NCBI RefSeq assembly: GCF_003955715.1
Contig: NZ_CP034463.1
Span: 9,734,001-9,798,000, forward strand
Source: Streptomyces aquilus
Lineage (GTDB): Bacteria; Actinomycetota; Actinomycetes; Streptomycetales; Streptomycetaceae
DNA: 64,000 nucleotides
Direction of reading: 5' to 3'
Position numbers and translations under genes: made by a program
Part shown: positions 30,654 to 38,905 of the stretch, piece after piece
Layout: each line of letters starts with the position of its first letter
Position numbering within the stretch: the first letter of the stretch is position 1
The notes under the pieces: generated by a model
The model's input: only the letters and a program-made list of their open reading frames with translations
Told to the model about the DNA's origin: nothing
Database searches by the model: none

Positions 30654-31370
30654 ATGAAAATCCGTATCGGCTGGGCCGCGCTGCTCGCGGCGCTGGCTCT
30701 CGTCTTCACCCTGCCGAACTCGGCGGTGGCAGCGTCACAGACGTACTGGTTCAAGTACTACGCGACCGGCGGCAACGCCTCGACGTGGTACAGCGACGAC
30801 AACAACTGGGGAGTGAACTCCTCGACCGGCACCGGCTTCGTCGCCATGGTCAACGGCAAGGACTGGGGCTGGTCGTCCCCGGTGACCACACTTCCCAAGA
30901 AGATCCGCGACGTCAGCCCCAACAACACCTCGTGGTTCAGCCAGTCGGCATACCCGAAGTCCGGCTCGTACTACGACGCCGCGTACGACATCTTCATCGA
31001 CCCCTACCCCGCGCCGGCCGACCGCAACTCCCTGACCGAGATCATGATCTGGCTCAACTGGTCCAACACCAAGCCGCTGGCCGACCACTACGACGCGAAC
31101 GGCAACGCGGTCCCGGCCGCGACCAACGTCAGCCTGGGCGGCCGCAGTTGGGACATCTACGAGTACACCTGGAGCAACGGCGGCCACACCCTCAGCTTCC
31201 TGGACAGGGGCAAGTCCGGCTGGTGGTCCGGCAGTCTCACGCCGTTCTTCAACTACGGCCAGAACAGGGGTTTCTACACCGGCGACCACTATCTCAACAG
31301 CGTCATGGCCGGCTGGGAGTTCGGGCCGGGTGACTACACCGCGCACTCCTGGGGTGCCGTGGGCTTCTGA
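30654..31370 (+). CDS. GH12 endoglucanase/xyloglucanase, secreted
   Basis: A 238-residue enzyme with a Sec signal peptide (about 1-27, AVAASQ cleavage region) and a single GH12 jelly-roll domain. The two catalytic glutamates are visible: E129 in SLTEIMIWL (nucleophile) and E222 in GWEFGPGD (acid/base). There is no carbohydrate-binding module. The ATG at 30654 follows GGAGG. It lies 126 bp after the GH74 gene in the same direction. GH12 enzymes cleave beta-1,4-glucan or xyloglucan; the GH74 partner favours xyloglucan here. Confidence 0.92.
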   Translation: MKIRIGWAALLAALALVFTLPNSAVAASQTYWFKYYATGGNASTWYSDDNNWGVNSSTGTGFVAMVNGKDWGWSSPVTTLPKKIRDVSPNNTSWFSQSAYPKSGSYYDAAYDIFIDPYPAPADRNSLTEIMIWLNWSNTKPLADHYDANGNAVPAATNVSLGGRSWDIYEYTWSNGGHTLSFLDRGKSGWWSGSLTPFFNYGQNRGFYTGDHYLNSVMAGWEFGPGDYTAHSWGAVGF

Positions 31371-31399
31371 CGCCGCCGCGAGTGGGGGCGCCTGGTGTC

Positions 31400-32038
31400 T
31401 CAGACGCCGTGGGCCCCCTCCGTGCTGTATCGGGCAAGCATGGTCAGCACTGCCTGGTCGACCGCGTTGGTGTTGGCGGCGTCGTCAGGCTCCCAGTGGG
31501 CGAGCAGCATCCGCGGCCAGAACACGAAGTTGGAGATCATCCCGAGGAATTGGGTCGCCGCCGTCTCCGCATCGTCGAGCCGGGCTGTACCTGCGGAGTT
31601 CTCCGCTTCGAGGTAGCGGCGGACCGATTCGAAGTAGGGCATCTTGCCGAGCTTGAACTGGGTCTCGCCGAGCTCGGGGAAGCGCGGTACCTCGGCGATG
31701 ACGATGCGGAAGAGGGCGGCCATGCCGGGCTGGGTGAGAAGGTCCACGTATCGGCGTCCGATGGTCTCAAGTCCTGCGCGGAGGTTCCCGGGCCGGGGGA
31801 GGGGCGCCTCCTGCTCGTCGACCTTCCAGTACTCGGTGACGATCGCCTCGAACAGGGCCGCCTTGGTGGCGAACTGCTTGAACAGAGTCGCCCTCGACAC
31901 TCCGGCGGCCTCCGCGATGCGGGCCAGTGAGGTGCCGTCGTAGCCGAAGTCCAGGAACAGCTTCGTCGCTGCCTCGATGATGGACGTCCGCTTCTGCGCT
32001 GTCACGCGCCGGTGGTATTCCGAAGGCTGTGCCGTCAT
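31400..32038 (-). CDS. TetR-family regulator (AefR-like)
   Basis: A 212-residue TetR protein. The HTH region is TSIIEAATKLFLDFGYDGTS, then EAAGVSRATLFKQFATKAAL. The C-terminal domain, with VIAEVPRFPELGETQF and NFVFWPRMLL, resembles the AefR class. The open frame reaches 32134, but the ATG at 32038 gives the normal N terminus. It diverges from an SDR dehydrogenase gene. Two matching palindromes in the 119-bp gap (32065 and 32114) are the likely operators. It is convergent with the GH12 gene, 29 bp apart. Confidence 0.87.
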   Translation of the reverse strand: MTAQPSEYHRRVTAQKRTSIIEAATKLFLDFGYDGTSLARIAEAAGVSRATLFKQFATKAALFEAIVTEYWKVDEQEAPLPRPGNLRAGLETIGRRYVDLLTQPGMAALFRIVIAEVPRFPELGETQFKLGKMPYFESVRRYLEAENSAGTARLDDAETAATQFLGMISNFVFWPRMLLAHWEPDDAANTNAVDQAVLTMLARYSTEGAHGV

Positions 32039-32064
32039 GCCACCAGTATGCCCTGCGCTACGAG

Positions 32065-32082
32065 GTGAGTCACTTGACTCAC
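32065..32082. promoter_or_regulatory. TetR operator, site 1 (GTGAGTCA-N2-TGACTCAC)
   Basis: GTGAGTCACTTGACTCAC is an inverted repeat with perfect 8-base arms and a 2-base centre, 27 bp before the tetR start. The related palindrome at 32114 lies 49 bp away. Confidence 0.75.
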
Positions 32083-32113
32083 TACTCATCCTGCTCCTAC
32101 CTTGAGTGAAGAG

Positions 32114-32131
32114 GCGAGTCACTCGACTCAC
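32114..32131. promoter_or_regulatory. TetR operator, site 2
   Basis: GCGAGTCACTCGACTCAC carries the same core (GAGTCA/GACTC) as site 1 with two arm mismatches. It lies 27 bp before the SDR start, so each divergent gene has one site at the same distance. Confidence 0.7.
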
Positions 32132-32157
32132 CATTATGCGAGCCTGGAGGAAGCATC

Positions 32158-32991
32158 ATGGAACGCTTTGCGGGCCAGACCGTCATCGTCACCGGTGGCA
32201 GTGGAGGTATGGGCAGCAGCCATGTGCGGGGCTACCACGCCGAGGGGGCGAACGTCGTCATCGCCGGCCGCGACGACGACGCCGGTCGCGGACTCGTTGC
32301 TCAGCTCGGTCGGCGTGCTCTGTCCGTTCACCTGGATGTCGCCAGCGAGGACGACTGGGCGGCACTGGTGCGAGACGTCGAAGGCCACTTCGGGCCGGTC
32401 ACCATCCTGGTGAACAACGCGGGAGTCCAGAACCCGGCGGCCCCTATCGAGCACACCGAACTCCGCACCTGGGAGCACACCTTCAGCGTCAACGTCACCG
32501 GCCAGTTCCTTGGCATCAGGGCCGTGGCTCCGTCGATGCGCAGGGGCGGTGGCGGAACCATCGTCAACATCGCCTCGACCATGGCCCACGTCGGTACGGC
32601 CTTCTACGCCCCCTACACCGCCAGTAAGTGGGCCGTGCGCGGGCTGACCAAGACGGCCGCGCTGGAGCTGGGGCGGGACAACATCCGGGTCAACTCCATC
32701 CATCCCGGCGTCGTCTCCACACCGCTGATCAACGAACCCACCGTGGCAGGCCAGCCGGCCATCGCCGACTTCTACTCGCCCGATCCCTTCGCCATCCCCC
32801 GCCTCGCCGAACCCTCTGACATCACACGCCTGCTGCTCTTCATCACCTCCCAGGAGGCATCCTTCGCCACGGGTTCGGAATTCGTCCTGGACGGGGGCTG
32901 CTGCTCGGCCCTGCACTCCAGCCCGATGCCGACATCGCAGCTTGAGCCGGCATGTGCAGTACGGAGCGTGCAGTTGGAGGAGGTCAGTTGA
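32158..32991 (+). CDS. Short-chain dehydrogenase/reductase
   Basis: A 277-residue classical SDR. The cofactor loop is TGGSGGMG, the NNAG motif is LVNNAG, the catalytic Ser is in NIASTMA, and Tyr/Lys are in YTASKWAVRG. An Asn at the helix-4 position is in SVNVTGQ. It oxidises or reduces a secondary alcohol or ketone with NAD(P)(H); the substrate is unknown. The tail is about 25 residues longer than usual and overlaps the next convergent gene by eight bases. GGAGG precedes the ATG. It is probably repressed by the divergent TetR. Confidence 0.88.
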   Translation: MERFAGQTVIVTGGSGGMGSSHVRGYHAEGANVVIAGRDDDAGRGLVAQLGRRALSVHLDVASEDDWAALVRDVEGHFGPVTILVNNAGVQNPAAPIEHTELRTWEHTFSVNVTGQFLGIRAVAPSMRRGGGGTIVNIASTMAHVGTAFYAPYTASKWAVRGLTKTAALELGRDNIRVNSIHPGVVSTPLINEPTVAGQPAIADFYSPDPFAIPRLAEPSDITRLLLFITSQEASFATGSEFVLDGGCCSALHSSPMPTSQLEPACAVRSVQLEEVS

Positions 32992-33376
32992 AGGCATCGG
33001 TCATGCAGTCCACTCGGCAGTCGGCGGCCTCGTAGCGCTGGCGGAGGGCGGCGGCTGCCTCCTCGCGCTCGACGAAGAGGTGTCCGTAGTGCCGGCACGC
33101 CACCCTGGTCACGTCTTCGACGGTGACGATGGCGGGTTCGTCGCGTGCGGCCCGGCGGCGTGCTTCGGCGATCGCCATGTCCGCAGAACGCAGCAGGTTT
33201 CTGGAACGGTCTCGCATCGCGGCCGCCTGGGCCCGTTTCGTAGAGAGGGGGCGCAAGGCACCTCCCTGCCAGACGAAGCCGGCGGCGACAAGGACGAGAC
33301 CGAGCGCTATGAACAGCAGTCCGCCGAGGTCGTGAAGCATCCGCCCAGTCTTCACCACGCGCGTGGTGATCGTCAT
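32984..33376 (-). CDS. Small single-span membrane protein of unknown function
   Basis: A 130-residue protein with one hydrophobic helix at about 16-38 (LGGLLFIALGLVLVAAGFVW), followed by a basic and Ala/Arg-rich, probably helical domain containing three Cys in the last third. I recognise no family. Its 3' end overlaps the SDR 3' end by eight bases. The start at 33376 has a weak ribosome site; an ATG at 33340 is possible. Confidence 0.55.
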   Translation of the reverse strand: MTITTRVVKTGRMLHDLGGLLFIALGLVLVAAGFVWQGGALRPLSTKRAQAAAMRDRSRNLLRSADMAIAEARRRAARDEPAIVTVEDVTRVACRHYGHLFVEREEAAAALRQRYEAADCRVDCMTDAFN

Positions 33377-33487
33377 GCCCGTTGGCCACGCGGTTGCCGC
33401 GCCGCTCCCCGGCGCCGATCAGAGCAATCGTTGCTCCGGCCTGTTGCTACGGCGCCAGGACCGGAGCCGACGGCGCGGTGGCGAGGT

Positions 33488-33940
33488 TCAGCGGACGGTG
33501 AAACCTGCCGCTTTGGTGTCCAGGGTCGTGGTGCCGTCGGTGGCCGTGGCGAGGGCGGCGACGCGCCAGGAACCGTGCGGGGAGGACGCTGCGTCGGCGG
33601 CGGTCACCCGGGTGGTGTAGACGCAGCGCACGGTGTCGTTGTCGACGGCCTTGCAGAGGGCCTGCTCCGCCGCGGCCATCTCCTTGGCGGTCGGCTCCTT
33701 CTCGGCGAGAGAGGAACTCGCCGGATAGGCCAGCACCTTCAGGCTCTTGACACCGGGGGACGCGGTGACCTCGGTGCTGAAGCTGAGCGAGCCGTCCTGA
33801 TCGCCGTGAGGGGCGGTGTAGTGGGCGGTGCTGTGGGCCAGGGCGGGGGGCTGGTCCCCGGCGTGGGCGAGGGCGAAGGCTCCGGCGCCGCCGAGGACGA
33901 CGACACCGGCGGCGAGGGACAGGGCGACACGACGGGACAT
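33488..33940 (-). CDS. DUF5707 secreted protein
   Basis: A 150-residue exported protein. The signal peptide is residues 1-27 (MSRRVALSLAAGVVVLGGAG, ending near AHAGD), followed by a single DUF5707 beta-sandwich-like domain. Conserved pieces include LSFSTEVTASPGVKSLKVLA, a Cys pair (ALCKA and VRCVYTT) that may form a disulfide, and a terminal LDTKAAGFTVR. Function is unknown; members are common extracellular proteins in Streptomyces. GGAG precedes the ATG at 33940. The longer open frame to 34264 lacks coding character. Confidence 0.8.
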   Translation of the reverse strand: MSRRVALSLAAGVVVLGGAGAFALAHAGDQPPALAHSTAHYTAPHGDQDGSLSFSTEVTASPGVKSLKVLAYPASSSLAEKEPTAKEMAAAEQALCKAVDNDTVRCVYTTRVTAADAASSPHGSWRVAALATATDGTTTLDTKAAGFTVR

Positions 33941-34266
33941 GAGGGTTCTCCGTAACTGGTTGCGGTGGTGCGGCGGCGCCGCTGCACCGATACTCGCCGT
34001 GCCGGGACGCTCCGGACGTGAGCACGGATACTCAACTCGGCCTGGGTAGTTGTGGCCCCTGCGCTCCGCCACCACGACGACCGAGGCGTACGCGGCACTC
34101 CCGCCGCGTTCTCCCCATGCTTGGCCGCCACCCCAGCCCCGCTCGTCGCTGATGCAGACCGCATGTGCGGGATTCACGGTGCTCAACGGACCCGGTTCAT
34201 GGAACCAAGAAGGTGCCGGGCACACTCTGCGTGTTGTAGTCCCTTCGACACGAGGATGCGCCACAC
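33941..34266. other. 326-bp divergent region, no gene seen
   Basis: This lies between the DUF5707 gene (reverse) and the TerD gene (forward). Short frames exist but none is convincing. It should carry both promoters, though I cannot fix -35 or -10 boxes with confidence. Confidence 0.45.
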
Positions 34267-34851
34267 ATGATCACGCTCACCAAGGAAGACGGTCCGGCTG
34301 ACCTGGACGGAGTGACCCACCTGTCCATCGGCGTCTCCTGGGACCCCACCGCCGGCAGCAGCGGCGGAGTCCTGGGCAAGTTGCGCCGCAACAGCGGCAC
34401 CGACCTCGACCTGATCGCCATCGCGCTCCAGGGCGGGGACCCGGTGCGCCTCGCGGGCCTCGATTCGCTCGACCCCATGGGCAACGGCTCGCTGGTCCAC
34501 AGCGGCGACAACCAGACCGGGCGCGGAGACGGTGACGACGAGACGGTGACCGTCGAGTTCGCCCGGGTCCCGCCCAACATCACGTCGATCGTGTTCGTCG
34601 CCGCCGCGTACAAGAAGGGCAGTTCCTTCCAGAAGGCGCGCAACATCAGCTTCAAGGTCTACGACGCGACCGGCGGCACCTCCCAGCAGGTCGCCGATAT
34701 CTGGCCGAGCCTGCTCAGCCAGGACAACGGCTGCGCCGTGGCCAAGGCGGTACGTGTCGGCGGGAGTTGGAAGCTCGAAGTGATCAACACGACGGGCAAG
34801 ATCAAGCAGGGCGACGAGCACGCCCTCATGCGCTTCGCTGTCAGCAAGTAG
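34267..34851 (+). CDS. TerD-family protein
   Basis: A 194-residue TerD/TerE/CABP-type protein. The N terminus MITLTKEDGPADLDGVTHLS, the central GDPVRLAGLDSLD with GDNQTGRGDGDDE, and the later NISFKVYDATGGT mark the fold. Acidic loops of this family bind calcium. Ter proteins are linked to tellurite, phage and envelope stress through uncertain mechanisms. It is followed 21 bp later by an unrecognised gene in the same direction, probably co-transcribed. GAGG lies further upstream of the ATG than usual (about 12 bases). Confidence 0.87.
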   Translation: MITLTKEDGPADLDGVTHLSIGVSWDPTAGSSGGVLGKLRRNSGTDLDLIAIALQGGDPVRLAGLDSLDPMGNGSLVHSGDNQTGRGDGDDETVTVEFARVPPNITSIVFVAAAYKKGSSFQKARNISFKVYDATGGTSQQVADIWPSLLSQDNGCAVAKAVRVGGSWKLEVINTTGKIKQGDEHALMRFAVSK

Positions 34852-34872
34852 GACGTCACCGAGACGCGGGGG

Positions 34873-35910
34873 ATGGTTGTGAGTCAGGTGCTCTATGGGG
34901 AGCGGTCGTGGAATCCGCTGGCCCGAACAGTGGAGTTGACCCCGGACCAGCTGCGGAGAGGGGGCAGGACCACACCCTTGAGTGAGCTGAACCTCGCTGC
35001 CATGGCGGAGGCGTTCCAGCGCGGGTGCTGGCTCGGCGGCGGAGGGGCGGAGCGCCCGCTGGAGCGACTGCCGGAGGAGACGGGGGTGGTGCCGGTGACC
35101 CGCGTCACAGGCACCACTACGCCTGTCAGAGCACGTCAGGCGGCCGAGTTCGCCCATGCGCTGGGGGAGTTGGCGGTTCGGCAGTGCGGTGGGCCCGATC
35201 AGGTGGCGGCCCTGGGGGCCCAGGCCCGGTCCGAGGGAGTGCCGTTGTGGATCGCGCGGCGGTTCGCGACCGGCCCCGCCGGGCCGATCACCGTCGCGGT
35301 CGACCGGCGCCTGGTGCGCGTGGACGTGTGGGGGCCGCACGCTCCCGTCGTACGGATCCGGGCGCCCCAGGGTTTCGTCGGTGACACCTCCGATCCGTCC
35401 AAGGGGCTGCGCCTGACGGTCGGCGACACCACGGCCCGGCTCGGGCTGACGAAGAAGCTCCGCAAGTCCAAGTGCCTGGTGGAGGTGACGCTGTCCGGGC
35501 AGCACTGGGTGTTGCGGCGGGAGAACGCGGTGAGTTCATGGCTGCTGCGTGACGAACGGCGGGTCGCCCTGCTGGAGCGGCCCCGGCGGCGACCGGTGCC
35601 CGAGCCGGACTCGGTACTGCTGCCGCTGTCCCCGGTGCGGTACGTGAGCTCCGACCCGCTGGATGCGGTCATGGCACAGGTCTTCGCCGTGTCCTTCGGC
35701 CTCGGGGACGGGACGGGCCTCGCGCGATTCCGGGCGGAGCGGCGCCCGGTGACGGGGGGTGAGCCGATCGCCGCCGACGACGACTGGGACCGCGCCTGGT
35801 TCAGCAACCTCGGCACGGGCAGCGACGACAACGACTCCGGCGGCGGTGACGGTTGGGGTTCGGACGGCGGTGACGGGGGCGATGGCGGGGGTGACGGCGG
35901 AGGCGACTAG
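34873..35910 (+). CDS. Unrecognised protein encoded with TerD, Gly/Asp-rich tail
   Basis: A 345-residue cytosolic-looking protein with no family I can name. Residues 1-290 are globular in composition (RARQAAEFAHALGELAVRQ, WGPHAPVVRIRAP, VEVTLSGQHWVLRREN). The last about 35 residues are a low-complexity Gly/Asp/Ser tail after a DDDWDRAWF motif. Such tails in TerD operons often accompany vWA or TerY-like partners, but no MIDAS motif is visible. A GTG six bases in (34879) is an alternative start. It is probably co-expressed with the TerD gene. Confidence 0.7.
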   Translation: MVVSQVLYGERSWNPLARTVELTPDQLRRGGRTTPLSELNLAAMAEAFQRGCWLGGGGAERPLERLPEETGVVPVTRVTGTTTPVRARQAAEFAHALGELAVRQCGGPDQVAALGAQARSEGVPLWIARRFATGPAGPITVAVDRRLVRVDVWGPHAPVVRIRAPQGFVGDTSDPSKGLRLTVGDTTARLGLTKKLRKSKCLVEVTLSGQHWVLRRENAVSSWLLRDERRVALLERPRRRPVPEPDSVLLPLSPVRYVSSDPLDAVMAQVFAVSFGLGDGTGLARFRAERRPVTGGEPIAADDDWDRAWFSNLGTGSDDNDSGGGDGWGSDGGDGGDGGGDGGGD

Positions 35911-35990
35911 GCCGCCCCGTTCGAGACGCCGGTTGTCGACCTGATGCATCGTCCAACGCGTTCTCTCAGGTGATCATCGCGGGACAAGCC

Positions 35991-36383
35991 TCAGTCGAGT
36001 GGTGACTCGTCGGCGAGCTGATTGTTGCGGTCGATCTCCGGCATGTGCGTTTCGGCCCAGTCCCGCAGAGCGGAGAGCGGGTCTTCGAGGGACAGGCCGA
36101 GCGCCGTGAGCCGGTAGTGGACGGCGGGCGGCACGGTGGGCTCCACGCGGCGGGCGACCAGACCGTCGCGAACCAGGCTCTGCAGGGTGACGGAGAGCAT
36201 CTTCTGTGAGATGCCCGGGATCCGGCGCCGCAGTTCCGCGAAACGCAGCTCGCCCGGCGCCTCCTCGGCCAGCAATTTGACCGCCATCGACGTCCACTTG
36301 GTGCCGATGCGGTCGAGCAACTGGCGCGTCGGGCAACGCGGATCCATCAGGTCGCCGCGCTCACCGGGCCTTGACCTGGTCAC
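35991..36383 (-). CDS. HxlR-family regulator
   Basis: A 130-residue winged-helix protein. CPTRQLLDRIGTKWTSMAVK, then LRFAELRRRIPGISQKMLSV (recognition helix) and LVARRVEPTVPPAVHYRLT (wing) match HxlR. The Cys in DPRCPT is the position that senses oxidants or aldehydes in some HxlR/YodB relatives. The start is the GTG at 36383; the ATG at 36347 would also keep the whole domain. It is divergent from an alpha/beta hydrolase, its probable target. Confidence 0.86.
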   Translation of the reverse strand: MTRSRPGERGDLMDPRCPTRQLLDRIGTKWTSMAVKLLAEEAPGELRFAELRRRIPGISQKMLSVTLQSLVRDGLVARRVEPTVPPAVHYRLTALGLSLEDPLSALRDWAETHMPEIDRNNQLADESPLD

Positions 36384-36443
36384 CTGGGGCTCACCACCTG
36401 AAGGGAAAGTGCCGTCTTGGGGGGATCAGGCTAGTTCCCTAAC

Positions 36444-36456
36444 GTGACCTTGTCAC
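36444..36456. promoter_or_regulatory. Candidate HxlR site upstream of the hydrolase
   Basis: GTGAC-CTT-GTCAC is an inverted repeat in the divergent promoter, 33 bp before the hydrolase start. A GGTCACC element also overlaps the hxlR start region (36378-36384). The match is short. Confidence 0.35.
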
Positions 36457-36488
36457 CGTTCCACACCACCCCTTAGGAGAGCCCCGCC

Positions 36489-37340
36489 ATGCCTGAGCTG
36501 CGACGCATCCCGGTCAACGGTGTCGAGCTGAACGTCGCCCTCGCCGGGGCGGGCCCGGCTGTCCTGCTGCTGCACGGCTTCCCGCACACCTGGGAGCTGT
36601 GGACGGACGTCATGGCCGATCTGGCCGCCCGCCACCGGGTCATCGCGCCGGACCTGCGCGGATTCGGCGCGAGCGGCCGGGCTGCCTCCGGGTACGACGC
36701 GGGCACCCTGGCCGAGGATGCCGCGGCGCTGCTCACCGCACTCGACATCTCCTCGGCCGCGGTGGTGGGCATCGACGCCGGTACGGCGCCTGCCTTCCTC
36801 CTCGCCCTGCGCCGGCCCGGTCTCGTGCGGCGCCTGGTCGTCATGGAGGCCGTGCTGGGCGGGCTGCCCGGCGCCGAGGACTTCCTCGCCGACGGGCCGC
36901 CGTGGTGGTTCGGCTTCCACTCCGCCGAACCCGACCTCGCCGAGACCGTCCTCGAGGGACACGAGGCCGCCTACATCGACTGGTTCCTGCGCGCCGGCAC
37001 GCTCGGCGACGGGGTGCCCCGCGCTGTCCGCGACGCCTTCGTCCGCGCGTACACCGGCCGCCAGGCGTTGAGCTGCGCGTTCTCGTACTACCGGGCCCTG
37101 CCCGAGAGCGCGGCGCAGATCGAGCGAGCGGTCGCCACTGCCCGCCTGACGGTGCCGACCATGGCGCTGGGCGCCCGGCCTGTCGGTACGGCGCTGGAAC
37201 GCCAACTCCGTCCGATCACCGACGATCTGACCGGGCATGTCATCGAGGACTGCGGCCACATCATCCCGCTGCACCGGCCGCGTGCCCTGCTCGCACTGCT
37301 GCGCCCGTTCCTGGGAGGCGAAGACGCGCGAGCGGCCTGA
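36489..37340 (+). CDS. Alpha/beta hydrolase with Asp nucleophile
   Basis: A 283-residue epoxide-hydrolase-like protein. The oxyanion motif is LLHGFPHTWELW. The nucleophile elbow reads GIDAG with D96, where the first residue before the nucleophile is Ile rather than the usual His. The catalytic His is in DCGHIIP. AGGAGAG precedes the ATG. It is divergent from the HxlR gene and only 76 bp before an oxidoreductase gene that has its own MerR-type promoter. The reaction is probably epoxide or ester hydrolysis; the substrate is unknown. Confidence 0.84.
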   Translation: MPELRRIPVNGVELNVALAGAGPAVLLLHGFPHTWELWTDVMADLAARHRVIAPDLRGFGASGRAASGYDAGTLAEDAAALLTALDISSAAVVGIDAGTAPAFLLALRRPGLVRRLVVMEAVLGGLPGAEDFLADGPPWWFGFHSAEPDLAETVLEGHEAAYIDWFLRAGTLGDGVPRAVRDAFVRAYTGRQALSCAFSYYRALPESAAQIERAVATARLTVPTMALGARPVGTALERQLRPITDDLTGHVIEDCGHIIPLHRPRALLALLRPFLGGEDARAA

Positions 37341-37377
37341 CCGGGGCCCGGCGCCGGATCCTCATCGGCGGGAGAGG

Positions 37378-37409
37378 TTGACCTTCACGCATGGGTCAAG
37401 GCCTAGCGT
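37378..37409 (+). promoter_or_regulatory. MerR-type promoter (20-bp spacer) before the oxidoreductase
   Basis: TTGACC (37378-37383) as -35 and TAGCGT (37404-37409) as -10 are separated by 20 bp. The inverted repeat TTGACC-N10-GGTCAA occupies 37378-37399. An over-long spacer with a dyad between the boxes is the signature of MerR activation; the merR gene is the second gene of the transcript. Confidence 0.7.
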
Positions 37410-37416
37410 CGGCGAT

Positions 37417-38466
37417 ATGAAGTCCTCTGCGAAGAACGGTTCGTTGCTCGCCCTGTCCAGCTCGCCCAGCACGGGTTTGGAGGTCCGCCTCGCCGCACGG
37501 CCTGTTGGGCTCCCGAACCTGGACCATTTCGACGTCGTCGAGGTCGACGTCCCAGCCCCCGCACCGGGCGAGGTGCGGGTTCGTAACCTGTTCATGTCAC
37601 TCGATCCCGGCATGCTCATGCTGATCGCGGGCGGGTCCTCGCTGCCGATGCCACGCTATGAGGTGGGCGAGGTGATGTACGGGGACGCGCTCGGCGAGGT
37701 GGTCTCCTCGGCAGACCCGTCGCTGAGCGAGGGAGACCTGGTGGTGCATCGGTTCGGCTGGCGCGAGTACGCCGTGGCCGAGGCGAGTGCGTTCCGCCGT
37801 GTGGACAAGGCCGCTTACCCCAGTCCGTCCATGCACCTGGGGTTCGGGCCGGTCGCCTACATAGGGCTCATGGACGCGGCAGGGCTGCAACCCGGCGACA
37901 CCGTTTTCGTCTCCAGCGCGGCTGGAGCGACGGGGAGCATGGCGGGTCAGATCGCTCGGCTCAAGGGAGCGCGCCGGGTGATCGGAAGCGCCGGCTCTGC
38001 TGACAAGGTTGCCCACCTGACCGGGAAGCTCGGGTTCGATGCGGCCTTCGACTACCACGACGGCCCGGTGCTCGACCGGCTGCGCGAAGCGGCCCCGGAG
38101 GGCATCGACGTCTACTTCGACAACGTGGGAGGCGAGCAACTGCGCGCCGCCATCGAGGTCATGAACGTGCACGGCCGTGTTGCCGTCTGCGGAGCCCTCA
38201 ACCGGCAGAGCACCGCTCGCCCCGACGAGGGCCCCGGTGACCTGCTGAATGTCCTCGGCAAACGCCTGACCATCCGCGGCTTCACCCTGTGGGACCACCT
38301 CGACCGGGCCGCGGAGTTCGGCGAACAGTTCCGCGACTGGCTGCGCGAGGGATCCATCGTCTACGACGAGACAGTGATCAGCGGGCTGGAGAGTGCACCC
38401 GAGGCACTCCTCGACCTCGTCCGCGGCCGGCACACCGGGAAGACCGTGGTCCGGCTCGGGAGTTGA
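37417..38466 (+). CDS. Zinc-free MDR oxidoreductase (CurA/leukotriene B4 dehydrogenase-like)
   Basis: A 349-residue NADP-dependent medium-chain reductase. The N-terminal domain has VRNLFMSLDPGMLM. The Rossmann fold has VFVSSAAGATGSMAGQIARL, and FDNVGGEQL is the family signature. No structural or catalytic zinc ligands are seen, as expected for this quinone/enone reductase branch, which reduces alpha,beta-unsaturated carbonyls. It is the first gene of a two-gene transcript with merR, under a MerR-type promoter, so an electrophile is a plausible inducer. The ATG at 37417 lies eight bases after the -10, so the message may be nearly leaderless. Confidence 0.88.
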   Translation: MKSSAKNGSLLALSSSPSTGLEVRLAARPVGLPNLDHFDVVEVDVPAPAPGEVRVRNLFMSLDPGMLMLIAGGSSLPMPRYEVGEVMYGDALGEVVSSADPSLSEGDLVVHRFGWREYAVAEASAFRRVDKAAYPSPSMHLGFGPVAYIGLMDAAGLQPGDTVFVSSAAGATGSMAGQIARLKGARRVIGSAGSADKVAHLTGKLGFDAAFDYHDGPVLDRLREAAPEGIDVYFDNVGGEQLRAAIEVMNVHGRVAVCGALNRQSTARPDEGPGDLLNVLGKRLTIRGFTLWDHLDRAAEFGEQFRDWLREGSIVYDETVISGLESAPEALLDLVRGRHTGKTVVRLGS

Positions 38467-38512
38467 CCACAAGGCCTACGCCATGCCTGACAATCACCCC
38501 GGAGGTGGCCGC

Positions 38513-38905
38513 GTGTTGATCGGTGAACTTGCCGCACAGACAGGGACCACGACCCGTGCCCTGCGCTACTACGAGGAGCAGGGCCTGCTGGAGTCCGACC
38601 GGGCGCCGTCGGGCTACCGCGTCTACGGCCCGCATGCGGTGACCAGGGTCCGAAACGTCCGCGACCTGCTTGCCTCCGGGTTCACCGTGGAGAACGTCAA
38701 GTCCTTCGTGCGCTACCTCGACACCGATCTGCCAGAGGTCTTCGAGTACTCGCCGTTGTGTGCCGACGGCTACGGCATCGGCACACAACGGGTGGCTGAA
38801 CTGGAGGAGAAGATCGCAGCATTGACACGGCTGCGCGACACCCTCGTTCACCGGATGCCCTGGTTGGCGACGCCCAGTGAGATGCCGCAGAAAGGAGCCG
38901 CCTGA
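38513..38905 (+). CDS. MerR-family regulator
   Basis: A 130-residue MerR protein. The HTH reads IGELAAQTGTTTRALRYYEE and the wing GLLESDRAPSGYRVYG. A long dimerisation helix and a short C terminus follow, with one Cys (PLCADGYG), so a metal- or ligand-binding loop of the classical kind is absent. The GTG at 38513 follows GGAGG with seven-base spacing; the ATG at 38483 is possible. It lies 46 bp after the oxidoreductase gene and is predicted to act on the promoter at 37378. Confidence 0.87.
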   Translation: MLIGELAAQTGTTTRALRYYEEQGLLESDRAPSGYRVYGPHAVTRVRNVRDLLASGFTVENVKSFVRYLDTDLPEVFEYSPLCADGYGIGTQRVAELEEKIAALTRLRDTLVHRMPWLATPSEMPQKGAA

